Assembly: GCF_035984415.1 (NCBI RefSeq)
Contig: NZ_CP130720.1
Span: 8,122,001-8,186,000, forward strand
Origin: Streptomyces sp. NBC_01296
Lineage (GTDB): Bacteria; Actinomycetota; Actinomycetes; Streptomycetales; Streptomycetaceae
Reading direction: 5' to 3'
Length of the DNA: 64,000 nt
The position numbers and the translations under genes were made by a program. The notes under the pieces were generated by a model. The model had not been told where the DNA came from, ran no database searches, and saw only the letters and a program-made list of their open reading frames with translations. Positions 52,616-61,290 of the stretch are shown piece after piece; within the stretch, counting starts at the first letter, position 1, and each line of letters starts with the position of its first letter.

Positions 52616-55600
52616 GCTCGTTGCCTCCCGATGCCGTCGGGGCGGCGGGTCCGAGGGCTTTCGACGCGGCCGTGCTGCGTATCCGCGATGGGCGTGGCGA
52701 CGCGGTGGGCCTCGGCTTCCTGGTTGCCGCGGATCTGGCCCTCACCTGCGCGCACGTGGTCTCCGCCGCGCTGGGCCTTCCCGAGGACGTCGAGCCCGAC
52801 GCCTCCGCCCGCCTCGACATCGGCCTGCCGCTGCAGCCGCCGGCCGCGGTGGACGGGCCGGGTACGACGGCGAGTGTCGAGTCGTGGTTGCCGCCGCAGT
52901 CCTCCGGTACCGGGGACGTGGCGGTGCTCCGGCTGAGCGCTCCCCTGCCCGGCTCGCATCCCCTCCGGCTGGTCGAGGCCCAGGACGTATGGGGCCATCC
53001 CGCACGCGCCTTCGGCTTTCCCTCCGGCCGCCCCGGCGGGGTATGGCATTCCGGCGTGCTGCGGGCCCGGCAGGCCAACGGCTGGGTACAGGTCGACCTG
53101 GCCGCCGACGGCTACCGGGTCTCGCGAGGCTTCAGCGGCGGGCCCGTCTGGGACGACAAGCTCGCCGGCGTGGTCGGCATGATGGCAGTGGCGGAGGCCG
53201 GCGATCCTGCGGCGAGTTACCTGATCCCCACCGACGGACTGCTGTCGGCCGTACCGGAACTGCGGGATCTCGTCCTTCCGCCCTCGCCGTACCGCAGCCT
53301 GTCACCGTTCCAGGAGGCCGATGCGCCGGTCTTCCACGGCAGAGAGGCCGAGACCGCCGAACTCGTCGCGATGCTCGCTCGCCATCGGTGGACCACCGTC
53401 GTCGGCCCCTCCGGATCGGGCAAGTCCTCGCTGGCCCTGGCGGGAGTCCTCCCGCGGATCCGATCGACCGGCGACGTGGCCGTGGTCCTGCGTCCCGCTT
53501 CCGGCGGAAACCCGCTCTCGGCCCTCGCGGCCGCGCTGCTGCCGCTGCTGGAACCCGAACTGTCCGAGACGCAACGGCTCGAACGGATTCCCGCCATGGC
53601 AGGCCTGCTCCGAGGACACGGGCTGGCCGACCTGGTGCGCCGCCTCCTCGAGTTGCGCGGGGGCCACCGGCTCCTCGTCCTGGTGGACCAGCTCGAGGAG
53701 CTGCTCGCACTCGCTCCCGCGGCCGTCGACGAGCTCGCCGAGGTCCTCTTCGACGAGGAGCTGCCCACCACCGTCAGGGTGCTGACCACGCTGCGCGCCG
53801 ATTTCCTGGAGGCGGCCCTCGCCCACCCCCGCCTGGGGCACGTCCTCAGCCGGCAGGTCTACGCGCTCGGGCCGATGAGCACCGGACAGCTCAGAGAGAT
53901 CGTCACGGCTCCCGTCGATGCCATCCCCGGGGTGCACTACGAACCCCACCTGGTCGACCGCATCCTTGCCGACACCAGCAGCGAGCCGGGTGCCCTGGCG
54001 CTCCTCGGGTTCACCCTGGACCTGCTGTGGCAGCGGCAGGGCGGCGGGGCCCTGACGCATCAGGCGTACGAACAACTCGGCGGCGTCCCCGGCGCCCTCG
54101 GGGCCTATGCCGACCGGGTCTGGGCGGAGCAGGTCGCTGCGGAAGACGAACCGGCCGCCCGGCGCCTCTTCACCCAGCTCATCCGTGTGCCGCTCGAATC
54201 GGCGGCCGCCACACGCCGCACGGCGCTGCGGAGCGAGCTGGGCGAGGACGAGTGGCAGATCGCCCAGCGGCTGGCCGCCACCCGGCTGTTGGTCGCCGGC
54301 CGCAGCCCCGAAGACTCCGAGACGGTCGAGCTTTCCCACGAGTCGCTGATCACCGGCTGGGGCAAGCTGGGCGCATGGGCCGCGGAAGACCGTTCCTTCC
54401 TGGTCTGGCGGGAAACACTGAGGCATGACCGGGAACGCTGGGAGCATGGCGAGCGCGCCGTGGAGCTGCTGCCCCCAGCCCTCGCACTGGACGCCGCCCG
54501 GCGCTGGCTGGGCGAGCGCGGCACCGATCTGAACGAGGCGGAACGCGGCTATCTGGATCTGGGGCGCGCCCAGCTCCGGTCACGAAACCGCAAGCGGAAG
54601 GCGCTGTTCTCCGGCATCGGGACGGTTGTTGCGCTCGCACTGGTCCTCGCGAGCCTGTTCTACTCCGCCCAGGAACAGGGTCGTCAGCAAAAGACGCTGG
54701 CCCTCTCCCGCGGGCTGACCCAGATGGCACAGAGCGAGAAGCCCTACGACGCGACGCTTTCGGTGATGCTTGCCCTGGCCGCGTACAAGACCTCCCCCAC
54801 CCAGGAGGCACGCAACGAGCTGCTGCAGCAGTACATCGCGTACTCGGGTTCCACGCGCGAACTGTCCGGCGTGCTGGGGAAGATCAGCTGGATGCGGACC
54901 AGCAAGGACGGCAACGTCGTGATCGCCGTGTCGGAGCTCGGCGGGGCGTTCGTCTTCGTCCACGCACTGAACGGCCAGGTCCGCAGCGAGCAAGTGGCAG
55001 CCGATCTGAAACTGGCCGATGCCCAGGTGTCCGCGGACGGCAGGCGGGCTGCGTTCGTCCGAAGCGACGGCACCATCCTGTGGTTCGACATCACCGCAAC
55101 CGGAGGCACGATCGCCGGTCCCCTCCACGAACTTCCCAGGGTCGACGGAATGCGCCAGGGCTCGCACGGCGGCAGCCGGACAGCCTTCTCGGAGAACGGC
55201 CAGATGATCGCGACCCGGGTGATGAACAGTCCGTCGCCCACGGCAACGGGCCGGCTGGTGTGGTGGAACCTGTACAGCGACACCGTCGCCGGCACGGTAC
55301 CCGCCCCGTACTACATGGTCTCTCTGCTGCGCTTCGGTCCGGACGGCCACTCCTTCCTGGTGGATACCTTCAACCACACGGCCGGACTGGAGGTCATCGA
55401 CATGGCCACGGGTACGGCCCGGACCGTGGTGGAGGCACGTGTCACGGCACTCTCCGGCGACGGCACCGCGGCCGTGGTCTGCAACGTGGAGGGCGAGGAG
55501 ACGGTCTACCACCGCCTCAGGATCTCGGACGGCTCCACGCTGGGACGCCCGTACCGAGGGAAATCGTCCGTTTGTCTCATCGAGGGCGTCGACGGATCCG

Positions 55601-56865
55601 GGTCCAAGGTGCTCCTCGGCTCGTCGGTACTGACGCTGGCGGACTTGGAGCAGGGCGTCGTCACGGCCGAGGCTGCGGGACCGAAGGGGTCGTACTTCTA
55701 CATCGACGGTCTGATATCCGCCGGCGGCAAGTTCACTGCCGTCGGCTGGTCCGACGCCCGCATCACCTACACCGAGCTATCGGAACCCGTCGCTGTCCTC
55801 GATGTCGCCCAGCAGGTACTGACCGCCGACGCCACCAAGACGCTCACCGTCCTGGGTGACGGCTCACGCCTGCAACTGCGCCGCACACCCGGCGACCGGC
55901 TGCTTGCCGAGGTCCCGCGCCCCGAACCCTTCTGGGACACCAAGAACAGCCCCCTGCGGCAGACCCGCGACGGCACGCTGTTCGCCGACCGCGACGGCAA
56001 GAACACCCTCTCCGTCAGGACCGTGTCCGACCTCCGGCAGGTGGTCCGGATCACTGCTGCCATGCCACCCACGGGAGATCCCAAAGACCTCGATTTCGCC
56101 TTCTTCTTCGACATGGACAACCACCTCGTGACCCTCTCCGGTACCCGGATCCAGCAATGGGATCCGCATACGGGCCGGCAGCTCGCGCAGTTCGACACCG
56201 CCGTCTTCCATCCCAGGAACGACAGCAAGGGCAAGGGCATACCGCAGGTGGTCGTCACGGCCTTTCCGGCGCCCAACCAGGTCGCCGTACTCGTCCTGGA
56301 CGATCCCGTCGTCCGCATCGTCGACATCGTGACGGGCAGCACGGTCACGACGGTACGGACGGCCGCCGACGCCGTGTTCATCCGTTTCGACTCCAGCGGC
56401 CGGTACTTCGCACTGTCCCGCGGCCAGAGCCATCTGGAGCTGTGGCAGCGAGAACCGGCCCGCAAACAGATCAGCCCGCTGCGCAGCGTCTCGGAGAGCG
56501 GCGAGACTCCGGTGGCCGGAGCTTTCATCGACGGTGACGGCACCTTCTTGATGGCTGCCAATGGGTCGGTGCAGATCTTTGACATAGCCCGTCGCACCCT
56601 CCGCGACAGCTACGTCTTCGGCCGACCGGGCGACAACGGCAGGGGCGCCTTGTCCGATGGCAGGTTCTCCTTCATCGACGTGTCCAAAGACGGCCGTACG
56701 GTCATCTACGCGGACGCCGACGGCAAGGGCGGGCCCCTCGTCCTGGACCCCGACCTGTGGCGGCGCGAGCTGTGCAGCATCATCGGCTACCGCGAGTTCA
56801 CGGCCGAGGAACGGGGGAGCCTCCCGGTAAAGCCCCCGGAGCGACAGGTCTGTACGGCTCCCTGA
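52612..56865 (+). CDS. Trypsin-like protease / STAND NTPase / TM / beta-propeller conflict protein
   Basis: 1417 residues from the GTG overlapping the trypco1 stop. Residues 15-220 are a trypsin-fold protease with triad His48 (LTCAHVV), Asp102 (GTGDVAVL) and Ser175 (GFSGGPV). Residues 245-640 are an nSTAND-like NTPase with Walker A GPSGSGKS (265-272), LLVLVDQLEELL (Walker B) and a winged-helix end (VELSHESLI). A helix near 665-685 (LFSGIGTVVALALVLASLF) spans the membrane. The C-terminal 700 residues form WD40-like propeller blades (FDIA, DADG-type turns). NTP-dependent sensing by the propeller is inferred to unleash proteolysis, as in trypco-type conflict systems. Confidence 0.9.
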   Translation: MSSLPPDAVGAAGPRAFDAAVLRIRDGRGDAVGLGFLVAADLALTCAHVVSAALGLPEDVEPDASARLDIGLPLQPPAAVDGPGTTASVESWLPPQSSGTGDVAVLRLSAPLPGSHPLRLVEAQDVWGHPARAFGFPSGRPGGVWHSGVLRARQANGWVQVDLAADGYRVSRGFSGGPVWDDKLAGVVGMMAVAEAGDPAASYLIPTDGLLSAVPELRDLVLPPSPYRSLSPFQEADAPVFHGREAETAELVAMLARHRWTTVVGPSGSGKSSLALAGVLPRIRSTGDVAVVLRPASGGNPLSALAAALLPLLEPELSETQRLERIPAMAGLLRGHGLADLVRRLLELRGGHRLLVLVDQLEELLALAPAAVDELAEVLFDEELPTTVRVLTTLRADFLEAALAHPRLGHVLSRQVYALGPMSTGQLREIVTAPVDAIPGVHYEPHLVDRILADTSSEPGALALLGFTLDLLWQRQGGGALTHQAYEQLGGVPGALGAYADRVWAEQVAAEDEPAARRLFTQLIRVPLESAAATRRTALRSELGEDEWQIAQRLAATRLLVAGRSPEDSETVELSHESLITGWGKLGAWAAEDRSFLVWRETLRHDRERWEHGERAVELLPPALALDAARRWLGERGTDLNEAERGYLDLGRAQLRSRNRKRKALFSGIGTVVALALVLASLFYSAQEQGRQQKTLALSRGLTQMAQSEKPYDATLSVMLALAAYKTSPTQEARNELLQQYIAYSGSTRELSGVLGKISWMRTSKDGNVVIAVSELGGAFVFVHALNGQVRSEQVAADLKLADAQVSADGRRAAFVRSDGTILWFDITATGGTIAGPLHELPRVDGMRQGSHGGSRTAFSENGQMIATRVMNSPSPTATGRLVWWNLYSDTVAGTVPAPYYMVSLLRFGPDGHSFLVDTFNHTAGLEVIDMATGTARTVVEARVTALSGDGTAAVVCNVEGEETVYHRLRISDGSTLGRPYRGKSSVCLIEGVDGSGSKVLLGSSVLTLADLEQGVVTAEAAGPKGSYFYIDGLISAGGKFTAVGWSDARITYTELSEPVAVLDVAQQVLTADATKTLTVLGDGSRLQLRRTPGDRLLAEVPRPEPFWDTKNSPLRQTRDGTLFADRDGKNTLSVRTVSDLRQVVRITAAMPPTGDPKDLDFAFFFDMDNHLVTLSGTRIQQWDPHTGRQLAQFDTAVFHPRNDSKGKGIPQVVVTAFPAPNQVAVLVLDDPVVRIVDIVTGSTVTTVRTAADAVFIRFDSSGRYFALSRGQSHLELWQREPARKQISPLRSVSESGETPVAGAFIDGDGTFLMAANGSVQIFDIARRTLRDSYVFGRPGDNGRGALSDGRFSFIDVSKDGRTVIYADADGKGGPLVLDPDLWRRELCSIIGYREFTAEERGSLPVKPPERQVCTAP

Positions 56866-56932
56866 ACGAAGGGCTGTTCGTCGATCCGGTCCCGCACAGG
56901 CACTGGGTCGAGCTGCCGATATCCTCGCGGAC

Positions 56933-57859
56933 GTGATCTACGAGGGAACAGCGGGTACGGCTGAGGACCCGCCGACAACGGCCCGGGTGAGGGACGTGCT
57001 GGATCGTGCAGCGCGCGTCGTGATCGTCGAGGGACCGCCCGGCGAGGTCGGATCCCCGGACCTGGCGCGGATCGTGGTGACCGGTGACGGGATCACTGAC
57101 CTGGCCCGGCTCCTGGCCATCATGGACGGCGGGACCGGTGACCGGTGCCTCTGCCGCGGCTGGCCGACGATCGTGGTTCACGACTCGGACGGCGGACGGA
57201 TCGCCTGCTGGACGCTGCACCACCAGTCGGGTCTCCGAGGGGCCGGTGACTGCGACGCCGACCTGGTGGATGGGCCGGCACTCACCGAATGGCTGGCGGA
57301 GCGGGGTCTGACCCGATCGCGCGAGGTTCAGGCAGGGCTGGCTGCTGCGGAGGCCGAGGCCGAGCGGCGCCGTCTGCGGTGGGTGCGGGCCGCGCCGGCC
57401 GGACTGGCCGGCGCAGCCGCGGAGGTGGCCCAGCCGCCGGGGCGCGCCGACGAAGACTGGTCAGACGGACGGCAGGACGCCGAGGACCGGCTCGCCGCGC
57501 TCACCCGGCACCGCCATCCCGACGGGGTCGAGCGGATTCGCGCCCTGCTGGCATGGGCCGGGAGCGCCTCGAGGGAGTCCACCGGCGGCCTGATGTGGTA
57601 CGACATGGCGGTGCAACGCCAGCTCCTGGCCGAAGCCCCTGAGCTCGTTCTCGCCGCGCTCGCCGCACGGCCTGCGAGCCCGGTCCAACTGGACGGGGCA
57701 GCCCAACTGTTCGGCTCCCTCGAATGGACGGGATCACAGGGCAAGCAGCTGCCCGAGCCGCTGAGGTCGACGCTGATCGGACATATCGAGGCAACCGGTA
57801 CCGACGCCATGAGGTTCCGGATGCGTCACGGTTACTACGGCGCCGAACGATCTGTCTGA
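56933..57859 (+). CDS. Hypothetical protein
   Basis: 308 residues from a GTG. The N-terminal VVIVEGPPGEVGSPDLARIVVTG...WTIVVHDSDGGRIACWTLHHQSGLRG part resembles a small alpha/beta domain; the middle is an Ala/Arg-rich helical segment and the rest is helical. No family recognised. It follows the trypsin-NTPase gene by 67 bp on the same strand and could be an accessory factor of that locus. Confidence 0.65.
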   Translation: MIYEGTAGTAEDPPTTARVRDVLDRAARVVIVEGPPGEVGSPDLARIVVTGDGITDLARLLAIMDGGTGDRCLCRGWPTIVVHDSDGGRIACWTLHHQSGLRGAGDCDADLVDGPALTEWLAERGLTRSREVQAGLAAAEAEAERRRLRWVRAAPAGLAGAAAEVAQPPGRADEDWSDGRQDAEDRLAALTRHRHPDGVERIRALLAWAGSASRESTGGLMWYDMAVQRQLLAEAPELVLAALAARPASPVQLDGAAQLFGSLEWTGSQGKQLPEPLRSTLIGHIEATGTDAMRFRMRHGYYGAERSV

Positions 57860-57941
57860 CGGCACACCAACACCCGGCGCTGAGCCCGAGGATGGGTGGC
57901 GTCCGACGAGGCCTGACGTAGGCGCCGGGTCGTGGGGAGGC

Positions 57942-58922
57942 TCAGTCGACGGTGACGGTCATCTTGCCGAGCGCCTCACCGGCCTCCATGACTCGGTGGG
58001 CTTCGACGATCTCGTCGAACCGGAAGACCCGTACGGGCCTTGCGGGGATTGCGCCCGACTCGACCTTGGCGTAGATCGCGTCCAGTGGAACGTCGGCGAG
58101 CGGGAATTCGGGGCGGCCCAGGACGAAGGCGCTGCCGAAGAAGCTGAGCTGCACTCCGGTGGGGAGATCGGCGATCGGGTCGAAGTCCCGGACCGGCTCG
58201 AAGCCGCCGAGGAAGCCGAGTTGGCAGACCCGTCCGCGGGGGCGGACCGTGGCCAGGGAGTCGCGCAGGACGCTGTTGCCGACGACGTCGAACACCGCGT
58301 CAACGGTGATCTTCCGCGTGCTCACCTGCGCGGCCAGATCGCCGTCGTCGATGAGGACCTCCTCGGCCCCGAGTTCCTTCAGCAACGGTGCGTGCGCAGG
58401 ATTGCGGGTGGTCGCGAGCACGGTCGCGCCGTGGTCGACGGCGAGGTTGACGGCGGCCTGGCCGAGGGAGGAGGTCGCTCCACGCACCAGGACCTGCTCT
58501 CCGGGCCGCAGGTCCAAGTTGCCGAACAGGCCGCTCCACGCTGTCGCGTACACCTCGGGAACCGCCGCCAGCTCGGCCCACCCCAGCGATGAGCGGACCG
58601 GGGCCACATTGCTCGCCGGTACCGTCACCAGCTCGGCGTAGCTGCCGTTGCGGGTCCGGCCCATGCCGCCGAGGATCGCCACGACCTTGGTCCCGGCCGG
58701 AAGCCGACCCGTGGGGTCCGCCTCGACCACTCCGGCGCACTCGATCCCCGGGACGGCCGCGACCTCGCCCCAGGCGCCGGCGCGCATGTAGGCCTCGGCG
58801 TGGTTGAGGCCGAACGCCTTGACCCGGATCAGTACGTCTCCCGGCGCGGGCACGGGGTCGGGCAGGTCGGTGATGCGGAGAACCTCGGGACCGCCGTAGG
58901 CGGAGATGGCGATGGCCTTCAT
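57942..58922 (-). CDS. Zinc-independent quinone-oxidoreductase-like MDR dehydrogenase
   Basis: 326 residues. GLNHAEAYMRAG, PGIECAGVV and VLVRGATSSLGQAAVNLA (cofactor AXXGXXG-type site) define the NADPH:quinone reductase branch of medium-chain dehydrogenases. There is no structural-zinc Cys cluster. GGAG 8 nt before the ATG at 58922. A TetR gene lies just upstream on the same strand, with matching inverted repeats before both genes, so it is under local repression. Substrate unknown. Confidence 0.9.
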   Translation of the reverse strand: MKAIAISAYGGPEVLRITDLPDPVPAPGDVLIRVKAFGLNHAEAYMRAGAWGEVAAVPGIECAGVVEADPTGRLPAGTKVVAILGGMGRTRNGSYAELVTVPASNVAPVRSSLGWAELAAVPEVYATAWSGLFGNLDLRPGEQVLVRGATSSLGQAAVNLAVDHGATVLATTRNPAHAPLLKELGAEEVLIDDGDLAAQVSTRKITVDAVFDVVGNSVLRDSLATVRPRGRVCQLGFLGGFEPVRDFDPIADLPTGVQLSFFGSAFVLGRPEFPLADVPLDAIYAKVESGAIPARPVRVFRFDEIVEAHRVMEAGEALGKMTVTVD

Positions 58923-58932
58923 GGATCGGACT

Positions 58933-58946
58933 CCATTCTTGAATGG
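58933..58946. promoter_or_regulatory. Candidate TetR operator (copy 1)
   Basis: CCATTC-TT-GAATGG, a perfect inverted repeat directly upstream of the oxidoreductase start. A partial copy is at 59612-59625 before the TetR gene. Confidence 0.6.
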
Positions 58947-59005
58947 TGGTTCAACTATTGGCCCTGAAAAAGAGCCACCGCAGGGGGTGGCTCCCGGTCC
59001 TGCCG

Positions 59006-59590
59006 TCAGGCGAGGGTGGCGAAGGCGTTGTCCGTGATGGCGCGCAGGACCGTCTCGTCGGGATTCGCCTTGCCTACGACCATCAGCCCCTGGCACGTCG
59101 CGACCAGCAGCTTGGCGCTGCCGACCGGATCCACCGAGCCGCGCACCTCGCCGCGGCTGCGGGCGTTCCGCAGGGCTGCGGCCATGCACTGCTCGAGGCG
59201 GGCCAGATGGCCGCGCACGACGGCAGCAGCCTCGTCGTCCTCGGCTGCGTTCTCGATCGCGGTGTTCACCAGCAGGCAGCCCTGCCGGCCCTCCGGGCTG
59301 AGGAGATCGCGCACCAGCCCGTCGAAGTACCCGCGGAGCTCGGCCAGGGAGGCGCCCGGCGCTTCCAGCTCGCCCAGCTTCTGGGGAACGATCAACTTGG
59401 AGTAACGCTCCAGCGACTTCAGGAAAAGTGCGCGCTTGCCGCCGGGGAACGCGCTGTAGAGACTGCCGGGCTTCACTCCGGTCGCCTTCACCAGATCCTC
59501 GATGGACGTAGCCCGGTAGCCGCGCAGCCAGAAGCGCAGCATCGCCTGTTCCAGCACGGCGTCGGGCTCGAACTCTCGAGGTCTGGGCAT
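59006..59590 (-). CDS. TetR family regulator
   Basis: 194 residues from the ATG at 59590 (the longer frame to 59752 has no support). HTH: FWLRGYRATSIEDLVKATGVKPGSLYSAFPGGKRAL, close to the TetR protein encoded at 6363. The C-terminal GCLLVNTAIENAAED is of the same subtype. It probably represses the downstream oxidoreductase and itself through CCATTC/GAATGG sites. Confidence 0.88.
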   Translation of the reverse strand: MPRPREFEPDAVLEQAMLRFWLRGYRATSIEDLVKATGVKPGSLYSAFPGGKRALFLKSLERYSKLIVPQKLGELEAPGASLAELRGYFDGLVRDLLSPEGRQGCLLVNTAIENAAEDDEAAAVVRGHLARLEQCMAAALRNARSRGEVRGSVDPVGSAKLLVATCQGLMVVGKANPDETVLRAITDNAFATLA

Positions 59591-59611
59591 GGCTCGAAGA
59601 TACATGAGCGA

Positions 59612-59625
59612 CCATTCAAGAACAA
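59612..59625. promoter_or_regulatory. Candidate TetR operator (copy 2)
   Basis: CCATTCAAGAACAA matches CCATTC-AA-GAATGG for the first 12 bases apart from one; its right arm is degraded. It lies 22 bp upstream of the TetR start. Confidence 0.45.
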
Positions 59626-59783
59626 GACGGCCCGCGTCGATGAACTCGTCGCGGAAGGGACCGAGTTGCTCCCCAGGCGGCCCTCCGACGCCGTGATCAC
59701 ACCAGCCAAGGCGAGACTGGACGACCGGCACGAGGTCGCCACCGGGAGCCACCCGGCGGCGAGTTGCCGGAGCGCGAGTCGGG

Positions 59784-60943
59784 TCAGTTCAACTGTGGTG
59801 GGTTCCAGGCATGATGTCGAAGGATCATGCGCGTCGCGGCTCTGGCGGGTGTCAGCCGCATCGCCGTGTTGCGCAGGGCGACGGCCAGCGGGTGTGAGAG
59901 CTGCTGGCCCATCCGCCCTGCCTGCCGGGCGGCCCGCGCGACTGCCTGGCTGCGCGGGCGGCGCTCGGCGTCGTACCGTGCGAGCGCGGCTTCGACGCCG
60001 GGCTCGGTGGCGAGCGCGGCGGCCAGGGTGACCGCGTCCTCCAGCGCCTGGCAGGCGCCCTGCCCGAGGTGGGGAGTCATTGCGTGTGCCGCGTCGCCGA
60101 GCAGTGCGATGCGGCCGAGCGTGTACGAGGGGAGCGGCGTACCCGGTTCATCGATGTCGTGGTGCAACACGTCGGCGGGCGGGCCGGTCGCGTCGAGCAG
60201 GGCCGGGATCGGGTCGTGCCAGTTGCGCAATCGCCGGCGCAGTTCGGCCAAGGGGTCGGCGAACCGCGTCCCTGCGGGGAGGTTGAGAACGGCGTGCCAC
60301 TCGGCCCGCCCGTCCTGGAAGGCGATGTGCCCGAACTCGTCCCCGCGCCCCCAGGTCAGCTCGAAGTCGGTGCGCAGTTCCATCGCCTGCTCCGTGATGG
60401 CGCGCAGCACCGTCGAGGCGCTGTAGACCTGGCCGGGTGGGCCGGGAAGAGGAGGCTGCGCACCCTGCTTCCGATGCTGTCGGCCGCCACCACCAGATCG
60501 GCCTCCAGGACCGTGTCGGCGCAGCCGACTCGAACCGTCCCGTGGTCGGTCTGCTGCACTGAGCCGGCCGCCGAGCCGATCGCCAGCGCCTCGGCGGGCA
60601 GGGACTCGCGGAGCAGCCGGTGCAAGGTGGCGCGGGGGATGCCCATGATCGGCGTGCCCACCGCCTTCTCCGGCGCCGCGCCGTCCATCCGGGTCAGCCG
60701 GCCACCCTCCGGTGTGCGGGTGCCGCCGCTGTACTGGCCCCGTGAGGCCTCCCGCACCGCTTCGCCGACGCCGAGTTCGTCCAGTGCTCGAAGGCCGTTG
60801 GCGGCCAGCGAGATGCCCGCCCCCGCGTCGTCGAGCACCGGAGCGCGCTCGACGACCGTCACCTCCCAGCCGATGCGGCGCAGCCCGATCGCGGTGGCCA
60901 GACCGCCGATGCCCCCTCCGACCACCACCGCCGTGTTGCCCAT
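59784..60943 (-). pseudogene. FAD-dependent monooxygenase, frameshifted
   Basis: The first 170 residues hold GGGIGGLATAIGL (FAD loop) and VVAADSIGSRVR. At about 60425-60445 homology shifts to another frame continuing as PGQVYSASTVLRAI, then TWGRGDEFGHIAF, the GD motif GRIALLGDAAHAMTPHLGQG and QALEDAVTLAAAL, ending at 59784. The break lies in CCCACCCGGCCAGG. The repaired protein would have about 385 residues and be a PHBH-type aromatic hydroxylase. A TetR remnant with a large palindrome lies divergently. Confidence 0.85.
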
Positions 60944-60954
60944 GGCGAAGCCCC

Positions 60955-60980
60955 CATCCTTCTACACCTGTAGAAGGATG
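60955..60980. promoter_or_regulatory. Perfect 26-bp palindrome (TetR operator)
   Basis: CATCCTTCTACA and TGTAGAAGGATG flank a CC spacer, 12-bp perfect arms. The site is 11 bp from the monooxygenase start and overlaps the first codon of the TetR remnant, the classic layout of a divergent repressor operator. Confidence 0.7.
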
Positions 60981-61252
60981 ACCGTACCGGCCGCCGCCGC
61001 TCGCTCGCCCGCTACGCCTGCAGGATCGAGAGCGTGCGCGATCCGGAGCTGCGCGAGATCCTCGTACCCCGCGAGAACGCCGGACGCGAGGCCGTACGGA
61101 TGTTCCTCGCCGCGCAGGGCGTGACGGAGGTGGAGAGCCGCACTCACATCCTGCTGACCCGCATCGACGGACTGGTCTTCGACCGGCTGGTGAACGGCGG
61201 CGAAGTGCCTCGCGGGGCCCTTGAAGGCCTGGTCGCCGCCGCCCTGCGGTAG
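60978..61252 (+). pseudogene. TetR regulator remnant lacking the DNA-binding domain
   Basis: From about 61004 the frame reads a typical TetR C-terminus (ACRIESVRDPELREILVP...LLTRIDGLVFDRLVNGG) to 61252. Before it, an ATG at 60978 starts in another frame and no HTH is encoded. The N-terminal 100 or so residues are therefore deleted. It lies divergent from the frameshifted monooxygenase. Confidence 0.75.
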
Positions 61253-61278
61253 GAACCAGCCGTCCCTGGTTCCTACCG
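61247..61278. terminator. Hairpin terminator
   Basis: CGGTAGGAACCAG and CTGGTTCCTACCG, 13-bp perfect arms with a 6-nt loop, between the TetR remnant and the convergent YrhB/Imm35-type gene. Confidence 0.7.
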
Positions 61279-61290
61279 GAGCACGGTGCA

